NCBI GenBank assembly: GCA_009617715.1
Contig: VTFK01000377.1
Location: 186,001-250,000, forward strand
Source: Plectrocnemia conspersa
Lineage: Eukaryota > Arthropoda > Insecta > Trichoptera > Polycentropodidae
DNA: 64,000 nt
Reading direction: 5' to 3'
The notes under the pieces were generated by a model. That model saw only the letters and a program-made list of their open reading frames with translations, made no database searches and was not told the origin of the DNA. This document shows, one piece after another, positions 10,441-21,784 of this stretch. The position numbers and the translations under genes are program-made. The number at the start of each line of letters is the position of its first letter. Positions within the stretch are counted from its first letter, which is position 1.

Positions 10441-13400
10441 CCCAAAATGATTATTTATTCAATTATTTTACCAAGTTATGGTAACATGCTGAGGGAACGA
10501 TAGCTAATTAGTTTTATAGAATCCTTGTCGGTGTTTCTTATCTGGAATGTTTTAGCGGTTTTTAAAATTGTAAATTAAACATAAGGCTATGATATGTGTT
10601 AAACCAGTGCGATATACCAGTGGTATAAGTCAAATAAATAAAATACACTAGTTGTTTTTTGATTTCTGTCGCAGAAATTTGTTATTATTATAAAATAATG
10701 ATTATGATCGATCGTCGCAGATTAGGATTTCTAGATTGTTTTAGCTTCTAACCCGAATAAATATCTGATAAATAATTAAAATAAAATCAATTTAAATCGT
10801 GCTTAGTGACATCTACTGATTATGAGCTCTAATAATAGTTTATAATTAATTAAATATAACTTACTTAGCTAATTGTGTTTATTTCGTTGCAATAAAAGAT
10901 TTTCAATAATTAAATCATTTTAGGTAAAATTGTCTTATTGCAAAGTTTTAATATATTTATTAAATAAATTCAAAGTGAATAGTATACAAAATAATTTTAA
11001 ACACATTTTCTTACTATCGTGGATATTAAAATGTGTGTAATAAAACACATTTGGAAATATAATGACTTATTTACGTGGGGTAAGAACTAATCTGACGATA
11101 TGCTATAAATAATAATTTATTATTATGCTAGAAACATGGTACGTATTATATAATATTTAATGATGATAAATGTGTTATAGTGGATTAGTGTTAGAAATAT
11201 CGCATACTTGAGTTCGATAGTGTTTTTTTATTTATACAACTTGGATCGTAAATTATGAAGCTATATTTTAAAACTGCGATTAAAACTACCTCTAGTTTTA
11301 TATGTAGGTTATATGAATATATATTTATTTTTAGATCTTTGAATACAATACATTTTATATAAACCATGTACAATGGAATCACAGCTTAAAGTTTTGTGTT
11401 TTTCATCAGTAGTACCTTTGATATCGTCTGTTCAATTGTCCTTCCGAAGCTTATTCTTTCGGTTCAAGGTTTTCAGTCTAGGCTCTTCTTCAATTATGCA
11501 TTACCTTGGTGTTTTTAAAGGTTCAACCCACTTTCATTTCAATGTGGTAACTATCTTATTAATTTCTAACAACTTAGTTTTACTACGATTTCTCTCATTG
11601 CGGAGCCAATAATTTAATTTTAATTTTTCTCGGCTCTTTATAATGCTCAAAGCCACGGAGATAATCAAAAGACCTGTATTTTTTTCTTGAATAATTTATA
11701 TGCTTCTTTCATTTTTTTGCTTAGTCAATATTTTTATTGCCATGCAACTACAGAACGGATACATTTTTAAGATGATATTTTTATTGTCAAATTTTAAGAC
11801 GTATGTTTATTTGTGGTATTTAATTAGTCATTTTATTACTGATTAGTGTTTACTTTCTGGTCAATGCGTTTTATAGTAGTTTCAGCAATCAACTTTATAT
11901 GTTTTCTTAAGTTTTTGTCGTTTTTAATTATTAAAACCCAGCGCGAATTACATACTGCGATTCTGTGTCTCGCTCAACATTTCGTTTTACTTAAATCGAC
12001 AAGCGGTATTTTCGATGCTTGTAAACCTTTTTTTTTTTTTTTTTTTTTTTTTTTGTCTCACAAAGAAGACACGTACTTGAGATTTTAATTTGAAATACAT
12101 GTTTTTTATCTCAGAAATTTATTCATTTTAAATTATATTTGTTTCGCTACGTATATAGTCAAAGTTATAAAAAGAGATAAACTGCCAGATTTGAAGTTTA
12201 TTACAATACTTAGTCATTCGCTGTTGAATGGTTTGTATTATCATGTAATAGGATTAAGTTTTTTTTATGATATTATACATGTATGAGCCACTTAATAATC
12301 TTTTAGGTTATATTCCAGAATCTTATCGTATCAGTTTTAAGGAATAGTGGTAGTTTTTATGTAAACATGTGTATTAACTTACCAAACTGTTCTTAACTGG
12401 ACGATATTTAAAACGTGACATCAAGCACAATTGTACATACATTCATGACGAAGAAAAAAAATCGAAATTGAAAACTCAATTTCCGGTCGAGCGTGTTTTC
12501 CGTGCGAAAAAAGAGAAAAGGGCGAGCGCGCCCATATGAAATATCCTTTGATGGAAAAACAACAAAAAAGCCCTTGAACAAATACTCAAATGGCCGAGCT
12601 TTTGTTCGACGAAACGCTAGCCTCGCCCGGCTGCGCCTTATGCGATATTTTTTACTTCAACTTTCACCCGCACGCACAAAGAGAACGGTATAATAAAAAA
12701 ATACACAAGTATTCCTTGAATATGGAACGAAAGGAAATAATGCCCCTCGGCCAGTCGAATTCGTTCGGCCGGCTGAGAAAAAAACTTGTAAAACTGCTGA
12801 CCGCAAACATCCTAGGCAAGGGAAACTTTATTGCATCGTATGGACCTCTTAATGGTCCATTATTGGATTAAAAAAGGCGGACCGTGCCCGACCAGATTAA
12901 ATTCGAAAAAGCGCCGATCGAATTTATTTTCATTTGGGACTGTTTTTAGTACTCATACTAAATTATTAATCAGAACAACATAAATTACACGATCACTTCT
13001 TCACTGCATTCAGTTGCTGCAGTGGTACAGCCAAGTCCATCGCCGGGGCTTTGCCCTTGCTAATTAAATCTCTCAGAAGTAACTGCTCCCCAAAAGACTA
13101 ACGCCACAGGCTTAGGGACCCCCAGGGATACCGCGCAGCCACAGAGCAGCCTCTTAGGACTAAGGCCGCCAGAGACTGAGTACAGAGTTGTATCGCCATA
13201 AAACGTTTCTCTACGATATTAATTTATAAGAAAAGTAACTACAAATTAATCAAGAATCATAACATTAGTTGTTTATTTTACCATAATATATATAAGAATA
13301 GCCTAAATAGCGACTAATTATAAAACACTAAACAGTTCTTACACGCATCAACATAAACTCGACATAATGTTAATGTAACTAGAGAGAATTATAAACATTC

Positions 13401-15371
13401 AACTAAATTTGTAGTTCACGAGTCTTAAAAGTTGCCGACACTTGAAAATAAATAATCTGATTTTCACGGAAATTTCTGGGTTTAATCCTCCCGTTTTAAA
13501 TTAACATTGTATTTACAGTGAATTGAATTTATATAATAGTTAAATTATATATGGAAATAAGCTTTCATGTCTGCATTCAAATTTTAGTGGAAACCACAGC
13601 TATAAACATTTTGTGAAAAATAACTTATCCATCTGTTTTAAGATAAATGCCATAAAATCCAATTTACTCGCTTATTTATGACTAACTAATATCTCACTAA
13701 AAATAATTATTTTTTATCTGAAACGATTCAATATGACAATGAGTCTGCAACAATGTATGTATATACTATTAACAATATTTTTTTTAATAAAAATATATAC
13801 GAGTAAGCAGCATAATTAATAATAACAAATTTAAAGTATCGCTATGATGAATTTTGCTAAAAACTATAGCTTAAAAATCTCTTCTGTAATGTTTAAATAA
13901 TTTATTATTTAATTCTATGAGTACCTTGTTATATATGAAGTCGTATTGCAAGTGACTTTAACACGAGTCTTTACTGAGTGTATATAAATAATATATTATT
14001 ACAGAAACAAGTACACCAGCGACGACTATATGGCCGCAAATGCATCCGGCCAAAAAAGTTGGAAAAGACGGTAACGACGCCGTTTTGTACGTGCGCATAG
14101 GGCCGTATCCAGTTTTTCGATTGTCTCCGAAAACGTGATAAAAGATATTTCCGGGGGCCAATAGAGATGAGATAAAATTGGGACGTGCCTTCACGTCTCG
14201 GCGGTCTCGGATACTGGAGGTGTCTATCCCGCATTATCTTCGGGGCTAATCCGATTTAAAAGGATTCGAGCCGAGGCTATAGAGAGGCTTTTTCGACTGA
14301 TACCCGAGTGATAGTCGACTTGTACTTGTACATGTGGATATGAAAAGAGTGGGTATTAAGGTGTGTGTATGTATAAATAGATGTATCACACCTACATACG
14401 TATACAAATAGCCAAAGGGTAAAATGTCGACCGAAAATAAATAAACCCGATTCAAGCCTCTCAAACAGAGTGGTAATTCATCTTTGTTAATGCGCTCGAA
14501 TCGAAGTCAGTTTGGACAGGAGGTATCCTCTAGAGAAGTTTATTTCAAACCATTAAAAATATTATATGTTGAAATAATTTTATACCAGGTGAACCCGACT
14601 TAATATTTAATATCCCATGAGCTCATATTATTTATTTATAAATACGGAATAAAATACTCGAAATTGCGATAGAAAAATCAAGCACTCATTGACCTGTAAA
14701 TTTGCAGTATTAATTCATAGTGAGTCATGTTTGTTAAATTAAAAGTTGTAGACTTAAAGCTCATAGTGATTTTTTTATAATTGCGATTCTAATCGATCAC
14801 TATAGATTGGGTTCTCATAGATTTTCCTAATCTTATAGATACAAAAACACGTGCAAATTATTGAATACATTACAACAATATTTGCATTGGCTTATAATAC
14901 CATTTAAATAAATATATCCAAATATCCATTATATTCTCTTATAAATTATTTACGAACTACTTTGTTTAATACTTTCGCCAGAATGATTACTGTGTAGCAC
15001 TGCTATTTTTGCATAGTAGGACGCATACCATCTGAAAAACATCTAAATAAGTAGTCAATAATATTGTGTTACTACTGATTTTAACAATATTAAGAATTTA
15101 CCTTAAATATTAATTAAATTAAAACTTGCATTCATATTAATATAATACGCAACGTGTTACGTGAAAGTTTATTTTTCGGTGAATTGTTAGGATATCCGTA
15201 TGGTAATCGTGTGCAGTGTTACACTGAAAGTTCATCGCTGAGCTTTTGTTAGCATTGCGCTTCCGACTCTGGCATTATCTCACGTTTTCCTCTCGAGACC
15301 GTTCGTAGCATTATACAAATTTTCAACACCCCAACATTTTCACTGTGTGTAATACCATCTAGTTGGTTTTA
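10441..15371. other. Non-coding, probably intronic stretch upstream of the oaf exon
   Basis: No exon or element is recognised. Three patches stand out by higher GC: 12480-12880, 13010-13200 (includes CGCCGGGGCTTTGCCCTTGC and CAGGGATACCGCGCAGCC) and 13990-14300 (CGTTTTGTACGTGCGCATAG). They contain short open frames without domain character. They could be regulatory elements, or in the case of 13010-13200 a short retroposon I cannot name. A poly(T) run is at 12028-12054. Further upstream exons of oaf would have to be short to have escaped notice. Confidence 0.45.
12028..12054 (-). repeat. Poly(T) run of about 27 bases
   Basis: This uninterrupted T run would be a poly(A) tail on the minus strand. 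The minus-strand sequence leading into it contains AATAAA some 70-90 bases upstream (within ATGAATAAATTTCTGAG), so a short retroposed sequence is possible. No source gene or target duplication was identified, and simple slippage explains it equally well. Confidence 0.4.
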
Positions 15372-15402
15372 TTTTAACTTTATTTTATTTTTTACTTTTC
15401 AG
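15372..15402 (+). other. 3' splice acceptor of the oaf terminal exon
   Basis: A T-rich tract (TTTATTTTATTTTTTACTTTTC) ends in AG at 15401-15402. The downstream frame is open from the first base after AG, with two bases completing a split codon. This defines the exon start better than the in-frame ATG at 15411, which is probably an internal Met. Confidence 0.75.
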
Positions 15403-15671
15403 GTGCTTCAATGTCTATCTTGGAAGAAGCGGTTAAGCCGTTCCCTGTAGATGCACCCCCTTGTGCAGGGGTGCGAAGTGCAAGATCTCCCTGCAGGTGC
15501 AGATTCGAAGCTTGCATCGGATGGTACCCTTGCGGCCTGAAGTACTGCAAGGGAAGAGGACCTCCGGCCGCAGCTCCCATCTCATACAGATGCGGCATCA
15601 ACACTTGTAGACGTTGCCAACAGTTCGATTACTACGTGCACCGGAAGCACCACTGCCTTTGGGACGAATGA
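15403..15671 (+). CDS. oaf: out at first (Oaf), C-terminal coding exon
   Basis: The exon starts with two bases of a split codon, reads about 88 codons and stops at TGA 15669-15671. The first third (ASMSILEEAVKPF) is variable. The rest is cysteine-rich: CRCRFEACIGWYPCGLKYC, a Gly/Pro/Ala linker, then YRCGINTCRRCQQFDYYV and a final HHCLWDE. The WYPC.LKYC, Y.CGI..C and CLWDE blocks match the conserved C-terminus of the Out at first family (secreted proteins of animals, about 270-330 residues in full). At least ten Cys suggest disulfides and extracellular action. The N-terminal exons with the signal peptide are not seen in this window and probably lie beyond its left edge. The exon is clearly GC-richer than its surroundings, as expected for constrained coding DNA. 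The exact biochemical role of Oaf is not established. Confidence 0.83.
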
Positions 15672-16335
15672 CCCACTGGGTGCGTCGGTCGCATCCTCGT
15701 CCTCCTAGTAGCCTCGTTTGTAGTGGTGCGACCTTCTAAGGACCACAGTGGACAATACTCGCATCCTGTATAGTGTTTAACGAACGACAATACGAATGTT
15801 TGAATACGTGTATTTGAGCTTAACTATTACTCTTCTTCCACTTTCGGTTAAACGATCAGATATGATAAGACTGCCACGTGAAGTTCGCTGATCGACGTCA
15901 AAATGTATAAACCGTTGAAACGCTTTATATGATAATTTTATGTTATATTATTTGTGTATCGTAACATAATTGGAACGTCCGTCTAATATTCAAGCAAGTA
16001 ATCTTGTTATGGGAAAAGGAAGAAATGGTCGTAAAATACTTTTTATACAGTTTTCAATAATGAAATTTAAGGTGAGAGTAGATCAAAGTTTTCTTCTTAT
16101 TCTACCGAGTGCCTAATTATTGAAAATTTCATATTATTTTTCAGTTTCATATCTCTCATTCCCTTATTACGCTGTTCATTACATTAAGTATATCCAAGCA
16201 CTTACGGTCAATAATATGTCAATTATTCAAAGTTCTTTAAAAACGAAATATTTACATATGTTCTAGTTTCAGTAAATATGTTTTATGTTTTTTTATTAAT
16301 TATGTTGATTAATAAATATGCTGTAAAATTTAAGG
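15672..16335 (+). other. oaf 3' UTR with candidate poly(A) signal
   Basis: The sequence directly after the stop stays moderately GC-rich for about 200 bases, then becomes AT-rich. The first canonical AATAAA on this strand lies at 16311-16316, followed by a TG-containing stretch, so cleavage near 16330-16340 is plausible and gives a terminal exon of about 930 bases. Another AATAAA near 16612 is an alternative end. Confidence 0.5.
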
Positions 16336-19300
16336 TTATGCTTCCTCCACATTCTCTGGAAGTAGGCCATGGTTGGGCAAGGACGGAAAATATAATGTGT
16401 TAATTCGGGGCCACTTCGGTCGAGCTTGGGTCTGCCCGCTCTAATGTCTCTGCGACCTCGACCATATTCGGTAGGCTTCATAAGATTCTCATATCGTCTG
16501 GACGAAGTACTGTTACACGAAATAGCATGCTTTATCTCTTTCTTCGTTGCGTGCGAAACCCCTCCCACTTTTATTTCTAGAGGATCGGCGTCAGTTCTGG
16601 ATTGTTAAATGAATAAATTTGATTAATCTATAATACCACTAACTTCATTCCATAATTTTGCTACTTATGTATCTAATTTTTTTAATTTTGCGCAGAATTT
16701 CAACGATCTTTTAAATAAATATAATTATTATAGTCATTATTAAATGTGTTTCTACTATTTGTGTTCTTACTAAGTTTCCAAAAGCAATAAAATATTTGTA
16801 TTTATTATAAGAAAAGAGAATTATTATATAATAAAAATAAAATGGTGAATATTTCTTTAGAAGCGCAGGGTAACACCCCCACGGTGTATGGCTGAGAGTC
16901 AAATAGTAGTGGATTCTAATTAGAATGTAACGGTAAACCGTCGAGCTCGATAGGGAATCTTATGATGCATTCGGTAGACCTTTGGTTCGGTAACTTCCAG
17001 AGAGTGTAGGGGAAGCATTAGACTATCGCCAGCATTATTCGAATCATGGATAGAATACAGTAAATTCTTATTTAATACAGTGCTGTTATATTGCGGTATA
17101 GATTCTGATTGATATGGATAATTCGTGTTTTGACTTTCATATTTAAAAAACCTCTAAATATTGATTTTTTTTAACAGAGCAACAGAGCAACATTGAATAT
17201 TTTATATTAATTAGATTTAAACTTTTATTATTCCTCGTCGTGACATCAATGTCTCATTGATTGATTCTTTCATTAATACTTCTCCACTTGAGAGTTAAAA
17301 CCCATGACGTTTCTGATATCAATTTACTGTTCGATCTCTTGATTTGAAAGCGTTTTTAAACTCTTGTTATTAAATAATGTTATAAATGTTAAAATTAATG
17401 GTCGTTTTAATGCTTTTCACAATTAAGATGAAATTCTTATTAACAAAAGAGCGCTCAATTATCTCAGTTAAAAACTTGAAAACAGACAGAGTGAATGATG
17501 TTAAATTTGAAGGGTTTAAAGCGCAAGAAAAGTTTATAAGAGATGCATTCTCTATATTTTTAAACATCATGAAGAAAACCACTGACATTTGGGTAAATAC
17601 ATTTCATAGAAGATATGCAGAAAATGTCTGGATATCTTTAATGAATGTCAAGAGTAATCTGTTGATCCTGCAGATATACCAAAAACTATGAATATCGACT
17701 GCAAAACGAAATGAAACAATCTATCTAATTTAAATCAAATTATAACACATATAAAGAAAACGTAGCATAACAAAAACAAGATATTGAATAAATATTTGGT
17801 TTTATAGAATTTCTAGCGTATTATATTATCATATGTTTTTTTTAGTAAAATATTTAAAAAAAATATGTTTTCATATGTTTTTTTTTTAATGTCAATTCCA
17901 ATTCCTCTTTATTTGTGTATAGTTTAATAGCGTAAAATAAAAGTGTAATTGTTTTATTGGATCACAAAATACTAATTCTATTCATCATTAACGTGAATTT
18001 GGTACACCATCTACCTTTAAAGGTAATCAATATAGTGATAACACAATTAATACATTTTACATAGATCAATACATAGGCGTTGATTAAGATCGAATATTAG
18101 GTATTGAATCTGTTTTAATATGATGACGAATAAATAAATCATTAATTTATTAGCAATGTATTATATGATGTATATTTATCACTTAAATTATATTTTATAT
18201 AAGATATAAAATAGTATTCGTATCGGTTGTACAAAAAATTGTTATTAGTGTGCAAATATATATGTTAGTCTTCCAGAATCTACGAAAAATAAAGACGGAT
18301 TTTCCATTTAGCCTATGATATCTTGCATCGATCTAGTTTATATAATACATATATAGGATAAATTGTGTATGATAATGTTTAGAGTTAACCTGTACAGTGA
18401 TGCGATCTTCATACTTTTGTACTTTTATATATTCCAGACTTGTATAAAGCGTTCTTATATTGTGTACGTTGTAATTTCGCTTGTGATTTGACAATTTTTA
18501 CGACGCCGCTTTTTCACGCTCCTCGTGCTCTTTTCCCTTCTCCTTTTGGGACTATATTTTTTTCTTTCCACCCGCGGACTTTTCGTGTAAATCTTCAGCG
18601 TTTTTTCTTTCTCCTTTTCTACTATGTACATAAGTATATACGTGTATAAATTCTTTTCGCATTGTTCTCCGTATGAAAACATTGCGAGACTTGGCCTTTA
18701 TCGGCCACAAACGACTTTGTCAACCGCAAACACCATTTCACCCGTGAATAATGACGCGACGGAGATTCTCCCGAGAATGAGCTTTTTGCGCTTTGAGGAA
18801 AAAATTACACTAAAGACAATTTCTACTTTAGTAAATGACGTCTGCGTTTAAAAAAACGCCATTTTTTATAACCGCGTTGAATCCGCACGCCTCGTTTATC
18901 ATTTAAAAAACAACGCGGAGTTAACGACTTAGGAAAATATCCTTATTGTTGTACAGGGCTTACCAGAGAAGATTGAAATAATAATATATTCCATATTGTA
19001 TAATAAAATCAATCTCAATTGTGAATCATAAATATCAGCACTTCTATCCAACATTTTTGCATTTTTCACTAATAAATGGCGCACCAAGCCAAAATTTTTG
19101 TGGTAAATCTTGTACGAATGAACCTATTTAGATTCTGTGCGATAATTTATTCAATTCGCATTTCCGTATCATTGTGTTCCTCTTACATACTCGTGCAGTA
19201 TACATAGTTTAATTAAAGCATTTATTCGGTTTAAGTTAATTGCGCCGTACGCCAACAAGTGTATGTAGGTACATCAGCCTCGAGAATAAACTCAGCGAGT

Positions 19301-19895
19301 AGCGAGCACACGTACCTAAGGGAAGTTTCGAGTTAATACAAACAATTGTATTTGATTAAACCCGCGTTTGAGGCGGCTGTAGTTGTCTTTTGTGTGTGGT
19401 TTCAACTTTTCTCCATCTCCGCTACTTCAACGTATTCTATGCACGTGATGCACGGTGTTCAAGTGAATTTAAATAAATAATATTAACACACGCAAATCAT
19501 ATAGGTGTAACTACTAATATTAGTAGTTTTTTTATGATTGATTTTCGGATATGTATCATATTCTTACTTTATATAATCAGTTCATTATCTGGTCAGATTA
19601 TCATAAATCTATACATATAATTTATCTAAAATATATTTTTTGCTCGATCGCGTTACACTCACAAGCTGTGCAGCGAAATCATATAGATGGCCCATTATCT
19701 TATCGATGCATAAAGAGCATCTGCATCTGACACTGAAATGTTCTATCTTCGACTATCGTTCGATTCAATTTAAGATGAAAATTTGTTGGTCGAAAAGAAA
19801 CTACATTATTTTATGTATATAATACATTTGTAAATACATGTTATATAATATAAATTAACATACGCTATGGATTCCTCTAACATGCAAAATGATGT
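16336..19895. other. Intergenic stretch with several GC-richer patches
   Basis: No gene is supported. GC-richer unique patches lie at 16340-16600, 16860-17040 and 18660-18920. The 101-codon plus-strand frame at 17386-17691 (KTDRVNDVKFEGFKAQEKFI) has no family I recognise and may be chance. A pyrimidine-rich tract spans 18500-18620. A perfect 20-bp palindrome (AACTACTAATATTAGTAGTT) is at 19509-19528. Confidence 0.45.
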
Positions 19896-20095
19896 TATAA
19901 AGGTGTCCCAAAATTAACGCAAGATTTGAATTAAATGGAAAACACATTTCTTGAATCATAAAGTACATAGGAGAAGATTATTTATGGAATATAACATCGG
20001 GCAAATGGCCTCCACAGCTTTGCTGGCACATACGCACTCGTTTGTCGAAATTTTCTGTACAAATGACTTGCGTTAATTTTCGGGCACCCTGTATA
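19896..20095. mobile_element. Mariner-derived MITE, 200 bp, retaining the transposase 3' end
   Basis: The ends are inverted repeats of 28-29 bases: TATAAAGGTGTCCCAAAATT on the left, and on the right, reverse-complemented, TATACAGGGTGCCCGAAAAT, both running on to TAACGCAAG. The outer TATA fits a TA target duplication. The interior encodes only the last codons of a mariner-type transposase on the minus strand (next entry). This is the expected product of a large internal deletion in a full-length element: both ends kept, gene lost. Confidence 0.85.
19978..20070 (-). pseudogene. Mariner-type transposase, C-terminal 30 codons
   Basis: The minus strand reads in one open frame from the right terminal repeat: ICTENFDKRVRMCQQ, then SCGGHLPDVIFHK, and a TAA stop at 19978-19980. 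The GGHL.D(V/I)IF ending is the conserved C-terminus of many Tc1/mariner-superfamily transposases. The catalytic domain is absent. The frame has no internal stop, suggesting the deletion derivative formed or moved fairly recently. Confidence 0.8.
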
Positions 20096-20699
20096 AGCAA
20101 TATTCATCGCTATTATCTACAAAGACAAAATATAAAAGGATCGTTTTAAACACAATGCCATTGTTAAATGAGGTTTTACGTTCTCTTCTCGTCATTTTGC
20201 TAATTAGTTTCTCTGTCTTGTAGTATGCGTTATTTAATTAGTCTTCCCTTTCTGTAAGCGCTTATATTTTTAATTTTATTATTTTACAGCTGTCGTCTTG
20301 TATTCAAGCACTGAATCCCAGGATACTGGCTCGCTTCAGTCTTCTGTTCCCTCATATGTTATCATCAAGTAATTTAGACGTGACTGTATTTACTTACTAC
20401 ATTTTTAATCAGATGCATTTATTATAGGTACTTGTATATTTTTAAGTTCCTCATGAACCAGGGTGCTTTCAATAATAATCTTTTGTTTTGGAATTGCTGC
20501 ACTATTTCAATGCAATACACTGGTTTAAGTATCATCTTATATATGAATACCATATTTTCAAGTGAAAGGCTAGAACTGTCTATTATCCAGAAAAAGTGTC
20601 TATATATAGTAGTTCTTTCGTATTAATCTACTATCCAAATAAAGTTCTAAATATATTAAAACCTCTGATTAATTCGTTCCAAAAACATAAGACCTATCC
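20096..20699. other. AT-rich intergenic stretch
   Basis: I see no gene, element end or notable repeat here. Confidence 0.45.
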
Positions 20700-21429
20700 A
20701 ATGACACTAGCTTTTGCCTCCTTTTGAGAATTTGGCTTGAATATATTTATGACACAGCTTAAATCGGAGTGGTGCTTTTTACGAAATATTTCACTGTTTT
20801 CCATATTTTATATATATCTTCAGTCACATTTGAAGTGAGAAGTTTCTCAGTCTCTTCAAACGATATCTTTTCTGTAGCGAAGTGCTTGTTTATTAATTTT
20901 ATAATAATTTATATCCCCACCACTTGGTAATTATTTTATGGGAATTTTTTACAAAGCGTCTCCTTGTTGTACTTCTTTTGAAATTGTTCAAAAACTTTTC
21001 TCATAAAATCTAGTAATTATGGTTGTATTATATTTATTTTATGTTTATTTATTATGTTCATTTTTCTAACGTATTCTTTAATTCTCGTCTTTAATATGAT
21101 CCAATCTTTTGGTTAAGGCAAATCATTTTTTTCATCGGCTTCATTGGGACAATTCATATTATTAAATCAGTCCACCTCTGTATTGTTAAACTTATCACTA
21201 ATCTTTCCCCGCAGTTCTATTTTTTATAAAACATTTCTTTTTCCTATCCAATTCAAAAATTCCATATTGTATGTTCAATGATTCTCATACACAAATGCTG
21301 TCAAGAATATTACTTTAGTATCACCACTCAAACTTTCAAAGAATTTTGCCGCAAACTTTTGTGAAACTTGTATCGAATGATAATTTAAAATGTTTCGAAG
21401 AAACTCGTTCGAAATTTGATTGAGCCATT
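20700..21429 (-). pseudogene. Unidentified decayed coding sequence
   Basis: The minus strand gives long coding-like stretches broken by scattered stops and a few frame changes. It starts at an ATG near 21429 (MAQSNFERVSSKHFKLSFDT), continues with IEHTIWNF-like and LRGKISDKFNN residues, then PKDWIILKTRIKEYVRKM, and later FEETEKLLTSNVTEDIYKIW. Charged-residue content and codon texture look like a real protein rather than chance AT-rich frames. I cannot assign a family. The adjacent fold-back element at 21501-21784 suggests it belongs to a DNA transposon, but that is inference. Confidence 0.35.
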
Positions 21430-21500
21430 AAAGTCCTATTCGACGCTCTCAACACTTTAAGCGCTTACCTTGTTACCCATCCCTCTTCCTATCTTCGTTT

Positions 21501-21784
21501 TGTATATGTTACTGTGAAAGTTCAAAGACCGGCAAATCTTTGAATTTACTGGTAAATCCCTCATACGCAGCACTTTCCTGAACGTACCTAAAACCGCGCC
21601 AGTCGAACTTTTTAAAGATTTATTAACGCAGAGCTTTCTCAAATTATCGGGATATAATAAAAGCTCTGTTAATGCAAAAAAATATTTTATTTATTTACGT
21701 CATTTTCAAATATATGTAAAAAAATATTTTCACTGGCAAAGTCTGAGATTTGCCGGTCTTTGTGCTTTTACAGCTACATATACA
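21501..21784. mobile_element. Fold-back element with nested inverted repeats, about 285 bp
   Basis: TGTATATGTTACTGTGAAAG at 21501 runs into CAAAGACCGGCAAATCT. The reverse complement of 21746-21784 gives TGTATATGTAGCTGTAAAAG and the same CAAAGACCGGCAAATCT. Inside, a second inverted pair (TTAACGCAGAGCTTT at 21623-21637 and AAAGCTCTGTTAA at 21660-21672) folds the centre. The interior is non-coding. Superfamily and target duplication are not clear. It lies directly upstream of the decayed frame at 20700-21429. Confidence 0.65.

Noticed and set aside
16296..16568. 90-codon minus-strand frame downstream of the oaf exon
   Set aside because: The composition looks protein-like (RDIRAGRPKLDRSG), but there is no family, and both strands are open over part of it, as expected in a GC-richer non-coding patch.
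17386..17691. 101-codon plus-strand frame as a gene
   Set aside because: No recognisable family, no splice sites that fit, and flanked by plain AT-rich DNA.
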